Shown here: in pieces, positions 56,996 to 64,000 of the stretch
Position numbering within the stretch: the first letter of the stretch is position 1
Layout of the letters: every line of letters starts with the position of its first letter
Origin: Polydactylus sextarius
Lineage: Eukaryota; Chordata; Actinopteri; Polynemidae
Assembly: GCA_016801845.1 (NCBI GenBank)
Contig: CM028909.1
Location: forward strand, 9,532,813 to 9,596,812
DNA length: 64,000 bases
Reading direction: 5' to 3'
Made by a program: the position numbers and the translations under genes
The notes under the pieces: generated by a model
Database searches by the model: none
What the model saw: only the letters and a program-made list of their open reading frames with translations
Told to the model about the DNA's origin: nothing

Positions 56996-58536
56996 GGGTG
57001 TTTTGTTGTGAAGTGTGATGAGGAAATGTCACCGGATGTGTGTGTGGTTATTGTTGGGACGTTTACACGGCTCGCTCTGTTCTGTGATCATGGCTGCACT
57101 GGACCACACCAGCCATGTTTGCTAATTTAAAACCCAAAGGTTAGGGAATAGTTGTTTATTATTTATCGCCGTGCCATCTTCACTCGCATATCTGTTAAGA
57201 CGAAGGTTTACAAGCATCTGCGCCTTCGAAATCCAAGGACTGAAAGGTTGGAGAGCTTTAAGTGAAATATGAGCGAAACTTTTGATGGTGGCAGTGTGGG
57301 AGGATGATGCTCTGTGAAAAATTGTCTGTGTGCGTGCAGCGTAAACAATGTAACTTCATCTGGCTGCTAGCTTACGTTAGCCACACGAACAAAAGGGAGC
57401 ACGCCTCCATCTGTTACCAAATCGGAGTTTGATTGACTTAACGATAGTCACTCTCAACTTAACCGGTTGATTTTTATTTTCACCCGTGGCTGATGGGCAT
57501 CATGGATCTAGACCAGCGTGGTTGCGATACCTGCTGCCTGGCTATCAGCTAACATCGCAGCTCAAGTACCGTACTCACTCCGGGTAAACGTTAAGGATGC
57601 TATCAGTTAGCTATCTTGCTAGCGTGTGGTAGCCAGGTTCTATTGTGATGCTTTAGCTAAATAACCTTGGAAACCAAAACGGGGAATATTTTTTATCTTG
57701 TACGTCACGTTAAAGTAAACAGCCTGTTTAATAATATAATGATTTATATTTAACGTTAACAGTATCTGTTGTTAACACTGTGAACCAGCGGCGCTTTAAA
57801 GTGAATTGTTTGTTTGAGAGCACAAGCTAGCGCGACTTAGCTAACGCAACGGCCTTCCTGGTTGAATTAGGAAATCAAGTATCCACAGATGGCTACTTTG
57901 TTACGAGGATATGGAAGTGTTAAAACAAGCGAGCGATGGTGTAACACTTTCTCGGGCCTTGTTGAGAGACCGTAAAATATTCTCGCTAATCCTCCTTCCA
58001 TTATTAGGCCACCGGGTGTTGAACAGTGTGTTGGGCTTTCCGGGCCGTACGTTTACCGTGGTAGATCGGAGGAGGCTGCGCTTGTGTTAGCAGCGCCTCA
58101 TCAGCGGTAATGATGAGCCTCTATCGTAATATTCCGGTTGTCCATTAAGGCTTGCTCGGGCCTGGCATCTGCTGCTGCTGCTGGCTGCGACATTTTGACG
58201 GTTGTTGTTGGAGCGAAATGGTGCTGTCACAAGCTTCAGATGGTACTTTAATTTGAAAGGATTTGGTATTTCATTGATAAAATTTTTTTTATAATAATCA
58301 TAATAAAAACCCACGTTTTGTCTGGCGTCGACTGGTTTCAAAACAGCTTGAAAATACACGGAAATTAATTAAATAATAAATGTATGATTCATATGGTGGT
58401 GATGATGTCATACACATTATCAGCAAATGTACAACTTGTTCATATTTTAGTGGAGACGTACGCTGAACGTTAGAGCTTATGTGGTCTTATTTATTTACTT
58501 GTATGTTTTTCTTTTTCTTTTTTCTTTTTTTTCCAG
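54285..58536. other. ptges3 3' UTR, spacer, and baz2a promoter/5' UTR region
   Basis: The ptges3 3' UTR runs to poly(A) signals at 55226-55231 and about 55299. AT-rich DNA follows, with an (ATT)n run at 56955-56995. From about 57000 the sequence becomes CpG-richer with GTTAGC-type motifs (57369-57382 and around 57600), which is probably the baz2a promoter and first non-coding exon and intron. No coding exon of ATP5F1B, which lies between these genes in human, is visible. Confidence 0.55.
56955..56995. repeat. (ATT)n microsatellite
   Basis: About 41 bp of pure TTA/ATT repeat upstream of baz2a. Confidence 0.93.
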
Positions 58537-61500
58537 ATGGAGTCAAATAATCATTTCAACTATGGCACCCACTCCTCAGCAAACTCAGGACTGAAACTCT
58601 CCTCAGGGGATTCTCTTTATACTAACGGGTCCTCCATGAGTTTTCCTCAGCAGGGGAAGAGTAAGTGTTTCCGTTCTTCAATGCACTATCAGAATGCAAA
58701 CTAAAATAAGCCTTAATTTGAATAGTTCATGTAACTTCGTATAGCCAAGCCTCACTTTCTCCCTTCTCATGACAAGGCCATGACAGTATTTTACTAATGC
58801 AAACCCTTAAATGTTCTTGTTTCCAACAGATTTGAATGGCGAGATGAATGTGAATGGCGCCACTACTGTACTCGGGTCCAGTGTGCCTGGTTCCCAACCA
58901 CCAACAGCTCCATACCCACACATGAGCAACCACCATCAGGGCAACATGGCCTATGACTACTTGTGGGGAGGACACCCTCAGTATGGTCCAAGCATGGGAA
59001 CCTCTCCTGGGCACGGGATGCACCAGAAGCAGCCTACAGCTGGGATGGTACAGCCTCAGTCACAGCACCATTTCCAGAGTCATGGACAGTACCAACTGAA
59101 CGGGGGTATTGAAAGCTCCCATCAGGCCCCTGGGGCAGGTCCACCAAACATGCCTCTTACTGGGAGTCAGTACTGGAACAGGAATAACCCGGGACCACAA
59201 CAGATGGGTTATAACTCCCATAGTATGTACGGGACCTACCAGAGTCAGGCACACCCTGGGATTACACCGTCACAGCATCACCAGCAGCAGTCCTTACAGC
59301 CACCTACACATCAACCGTCACAACAGCACCTCCACTCTCATCGCCACCCTCACCATCACCACCAGCAGCACCAGCAACCACAACATTATGGCATGATGCC
59401 TAATGGGATGCCCTACTACCAGCATCAGCCCCAACACCCGACCCTGCCCTCTCCTCAACAGCAGCTACAACAGCCGTCACAGCCTCAAGGCCAGGCTCAG
59501 CTAATGCCCCCAGCGGCCCAGAATTTTACTCCTCCACATGGCAGCAGCCCACAGCACCACAGCTTAGGCAGAGGGGGCACTGGTAGCCCTCTTCCTATGG
59601 GGATGACCTCTGCACCTATGTTGTCACCATCAAAAGTGCAGGATAGTGGATCACCCAAGAGCCACAACGTGGGAATGTCCCCTGGCATGCAAGGTGACCA
59701 CTTTACACCTGTAGAAGTTTTTATAGAATTTTATTTGTATTATTATTTATATGTACCAGCCATCTGTCTTTCTCCAACTTCCATTTCATTGTGTGTGACA
59801 TTGTTTATTTCTTCATTTTAACAGCACTGCTTTTCTGATGACTGTCTATCTACATGATATTTCCTCATAAATAAAAAAAAATGTGTAACCTGAACCCTGA
59901 TACTTAAATTTCCACTGATTTAGTGATATTCATAACAGATGATCCTCTTCCTCTTGAGACATGTTTGACAGATTAACATGCTTGACATGGCCTTACCTGG
60001 TTGTGCTTTCATTTGGTATCTGTAGGAAGGTCGATCGTTGGTCTACTGTTTATTTTATCAAAATTAATTTAATAATAGTCAACTAATCAACAACCCATCT
60101 GGACATATTTTCTTTTGTTTTTTTTTTTTTTTAGGTTGGCTGTCTGTGTTAGTTGATTAACACAAAATTAATGGATTTTTCACTGACCAGTCTGGTCATG
60201 TTTAAAACAGAAATGCTGCTGCTAATTTTCTGGTTAAAACTACTGAAACTACTGGCATCTTTTCAACCTTGTGCTGTGTTTTTTTTTTTGAGGTTTGATA
60301 GACTAAAAGATTACTGGAGAAAATAATCAACAGATTCATGTTTAGTCAAAATAATTTCCATTTCCAGCCCAACCAGTTAAACCTGTCACTTGCCTGGCAA
60401 ATGCCTGGCACAGGGTTAGTTTAACCGCCAGTGTTTAATAATGGAGTAATACAGAGATTTAACCAGTAGATGTCACTGTTTGAATATGTGCCAAAGTGTG
60501 TGTAATCCTTTGAAATACTTTTTCACGTGGCTTGTTTGTTATGGATAGGTATTGAACAATTTTACATTATTTCCATATCGAAATTTATTGCCAGAGTGAC
60601 CATCATGTGTTTCAGTATACGACATCCTCACTCTGATTATTTCACACTGTTGACTTATTTTTTTGGTTCTCTTTCAGGGCATACAAGGGAAGCTGTCAAA
60701 GATGTAGACACAAGCTACAATGGTAACGAGAGGGCGCCCGCAGCCCAGAGGCTACCCAAATCTGACAGTTACCAAACCAAACCATCTGCAGCTAACGTGG
60801 GACCTACAGGTGATTATCGGCAGCATCCTGACCAGGCAGCAGCCAAGTGTCCAGAAATGGCGTCGCCTGTCAGAGACGCAGGCATTAATCCACCACCCCA
60901 GTTTGTGTCATCTCAGCTATCTGTGTCTCCATCTCCGGCAGCAGTATCAGTGTCACTGACTAAGGCCTCTGGAGCTCCTGGTGCCTCTGGATCCATATCT
61001 ACTCCTGGGCCCCTGAATGTTTCATCTTCTGACGTAGACTCTGCTCCTTCACAAATCTCAGCACCGCCCAGTGTGTCATCTGCTCCATCTCCAGCTGCTC
61101 CTCCTAGGCTTTCCTCACCTCCGCTTATGGTGCAAGGCCACAGACCTCCCCCTTCTGCTGCGACGGAGATGGCGCCTGCTGCGTCCAAGCATCTGTCAGT
61201 GGGGTCCTCCTCCTGCTTGCCGACGTCACCTTTAAAGTCGTCTACACCTCTAGCTTCGACTAACAGCGAATCAAGATCTGCCAACTCTTCGGTCCCTCCA
61301 GTCTCTTCGTCATTGGATTCTGCAGCTCATCAGGCTGCATTGCCTCCTACAGCTTCTGGACCTCATACACCTGTCTCCTCACCTGCCAGAGTGTCCATGT
61401 CTTCTTACTCAGTGTCTGCACCCATCTCATCTCTTCAGCAGATGGTTCAAGGGTCATCATGCTTTTCCAGTACATCTGAAGCACAGCTTGAAAAGGCTGG

Positions 61501-63825
61501 ACCCCCAAAACTGATATCTGTCACTTCATCAATCGGTGCAAATTCCTCATCAGCTGGTCTGGTTGCATCTCCCATGTCAATATTAGGACCTTCAACTTCA
61601 ACACCACCAGGGTCTTGTTTATCTGCATCTCCCATGTCCATGCCAGTTACTCCTTCAGTCACAAGTAAACCATGTGAAGCAGCACCCACACCCCAGCACC
61701 AGAAACACACTTCCCCAGCCATTGATACCGGTATTTCCACTGCCTGTGCAGCATCGTTGTCACCAGGACGGGTGAATTACACTTCCCCTGCAGCCCATGA
61801 AAGTCCTACAGTCCAACCTCTGTCTACCCTACCTCTTCTAACCACTCAAGCCTCCAGGACTGCACCTGTGTCCACCCCTCCTGCCTTGGTGTCTTTACCT
61901 CCTGCAATGGGTACGTCTTCTGGACTGGTCCAAAGTTCTGATTCTGAGCAGCATCCACCTAACACCACTCTTCCTCATGCACTAAAGCAGCCATCTTCGA
62001 AGCTGGAGAACCATGGGCACAATGAGGAGAGTAAAATGCTTAGTAATAAAAGAAATGGAAAACCAGAGGAACACCTCCCTCAACTTGATTCAGGCACAAT
62101 AAGGACACCACAGAAGGTGGAAGTAACTGAAACTCATAAATCTGAAATTTGCTCCAATAAGCCCCTCACTGATCTTCCTGTGAAACCTTTGCAGACCACA
62201 GTTGCTTCTGACCAAAAGGCCAAGGATAAACAGCAAAGCAGTGTCAGTGACATCTGTGATACAGAAGACTCCATGACGGAGCAAACACCACTCAGAAAGT
62301 CCCAGCAGTTTCACAGCACAAGGATAGAGCATCAGACTGATGAAGAACGTTGTGATAACTCTTCACATGACGTTTCTCAGTTTGATGGCAATTCAACTTG
62401 TGACACTCCCTCGAGAATTGAAGTCAGCTCTGTCTTTGAAAAGACCTCTCATTTAGATGGTGACAGCTCATGCATAGATGATTCTACCAACTTCGATGAC
62501 AGCTTTCACCCAAGAAAGGACATCTCTCAGTTTGACAGTACCTCCAATGCTGATGGGGAACCATCTACTACATTTGACACCACTAGAGACAGCAGTTTCT
62601 CTGTGGAAGACTCCAGAAATGACACACTCGACTCCACAAGAGAAGGGGAAACCTCTGAGACAGAGGAAAGCCAGAACAGTTGCCAGATCACTAAGGAATC
62701 GATGTCAGAGTCTTCTCTGAACAATACCTCTCAAATGGAAGAGCCTTCAGTAGACTCAAGCGATGTGTCCAACTCTCAACCTGTTCGTCAAGGTTCGGTC
62801 TTAAACTTCTTTCTTTTTTTTCCTTTCACTGTCATCAAATTGAGTTGTATAGCTTGTCTGTTTTTCTGTGTCATTATTGTATGATGCAAAGTTATGCTGA
62901 TAAAGTGCAATTCTGTGATCTCATCTGTAATTAGCTGATGCAGAGTGGGAGCCCAGAGGACATGACACACCGGACTCAGCTGGACGGATAAGCATTAAGA
63001 CCACTGTTGATGAGGCAATGACTCCGCCGAGTTTTAAGATGAGAGATGAGAACTTCATTGCCTTCAGTACCCCAGCTGAGAGCCCTGCTGTACACCCACT
63101 CCAACCAGTAACTGATCCCATTGTGTCCGCTGCTGGAGGACATGTGAAAACCCCAGGGAAACCACGCAAACCTCGAACTCCAAAGGCAATATGGATCAAA
63201 ACCCCAGGTATTTAACATTCTGATTTCAACAAAATGTTGTTTTAAAAAATGTGATTTTTCCTAATTTTTCTTATTCTTTTTTCTTTCTTTTTTTTTTTTT
63301 AAGCTCCTGAGGACGCCCAGCGGAAGCCTCGGGTTCGAACCCCAAAAGTGGAGAAAATGAAGTCTGAGGAACAGGGGAACAATAAAGCGCCGGCAGCCAC
63401 GGGTAGAAAGAGGAAGAAGTCCCTTAAAGTGGATACATCAGATGTATCTGGGCAGCCTGGGCCACATGCAGAAGATGTGGACTCGATCACGGCAACAATC
63501 GAAGCTGTTCTGGCCAACGCTTCGTCTCTCAACACAGCAGTCGAGAAACCCAAAAAGGCAAAGAGGGTCAAGAAACAAGACCAAGAAGGAAACGTAAACA
63601 CAACGAAACAAGATGCCGAAACGACTGCTGATGATGTTGAAGAAAACGATGACGACAGCTCGACTGCAGGTAATTAATAAAAAGGAGTGCTGTCACAGCA
63701 TTTTGTTGAAACATCGTCACAGTTTAACAGTCTAATGCTAATCCTGGTTGTGTGCATCTAACAGGTGAATCTAACAGACGTAGGGTTGCGACGGAGGAGC
63801 AGGTCCAGTTTCCACTGATGCATGG
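58537..63825 (+). CDS. baz2a: BAZ2A/TIP5 chromatin remodelling subunit, 5' part (runs off the window)
   Basis: Six coding exons: 58537-58660, 58830-59693, 60678-62792, 62935-63207, 63304-63669, 63765-63825, about 1,267 codons so far. BAZ2A is the large subunit of the nucleolar remodelling complex NoRC, which with SMARCA5 silences rDNA repeats. The start matches human BAZ2A (GLKLSSGDSLYTNGSSMSFP, QQGK, LNGEMNVNG, MAYDYLWG). It is followed by a Gln/His-rich segment near residues 190-235, a 705-residue Ser/Thr/Pro-rich exon, and a basic AT-hook-like patch (KPRKPRTPKAIW, RKPRVRTPK, GRKRKKS). The last exon reads RRRVATEEQVQFPLMHG, the lead-in to the TAM/MBD-like domain. DDT, PHD and bromodomain exons must lie beyond the right edge. 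In human this point comes near residue 550, so the N-terminal disordered part is about twice as long here. The upstream 5' UTR exon is not resolved. Confidence 0.93.
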
Positions 63826-64000
63826 GTAATTATTGTTTTACCTGTTCAGTGAGTCTTTCACTCACTGATAGCACACTTTTTATTTCAACTCTGAACTTAT
63901 AAAGTCTACACTGTCAAATGGACACAAATAATATCAATAATAACTGTACTTGTATTATTGTATTAATCATTATTGGCTATAACTGCTTCACGTCGTGCTG

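Overview
The window is genomic DNA from a ray-finned fish, most likely a percomorph teleost. All recognisable genes are vertebrate orthologues with short GT-AG introns. The DNA between them is AT-rich and full of microsatellites, a tRNA-derived SINE, LINE 3' tails and a fossil mariner element. There are no operons or bacterial signals. I spliced every gene by hand from open frames, splice sites and phase, and the totals agree with known family lengths (arl2bp 163 aa, naca 215 aa, ptges3 159 aa, fkbp1a 109 aa, prim1 424 aa).

Layout. Left block (about 0.7-30.6 kb): fam110a (+), an MFSD2-family lysolipid transporter (+), fkbp1a (+), snph/syntaphilin (-), rad21l1 meiotic cohesin kleisin (-). Right block (about 32.6-64 kb): prim1 DNA primase small subunit (+), arl2bp ciliary ARL2-binding protein (-), naca nascent-polypeptide-associated complex alpha with muscle-type (skNAC) cassette exons (+), ptges3/p23 co-chaperone (+) and the 5' part of baz2a/TIP5 (+), which runs off the right edge just before its methyl-CpG-binding-like domain. 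From memory, the left block (except the transporter) matches human 20p13 and the right block (except arl2bp) matches human 12q13.3, so the window joins two ancestral neighbourhoods between rad21l1 and prim1.

The genes do not form one pathway. They are mostly housekeeping (replication, translation, chaperone, chromatin) with some tissue-biased genes (meiosis, cilia, axonal mitochondria). Divergent promoters lie between rad21l1 and prim1 and between arl2bp and naca; RFX X-box-like sites sit beside rad21l1 and arl2bp, and E2F- and ZNF143-like sites beside prim1.

Most notable observations: two single-base frame disruptions in the skNAC cassette exons whose correction makes both exons multiples of three; two SNORD59-like C/D box snoRNAs in naca introns; an AT-AC (U12-type) intron in prim1; a ptges3 start codon split by an intron; a recurrent GCTAACGTTAGC palindrome in promoter-proximal introns of several genes; and an unidentified two-exon ORF between snph and rad21l1. 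I found nothing that amounts to a wholly new biological system.
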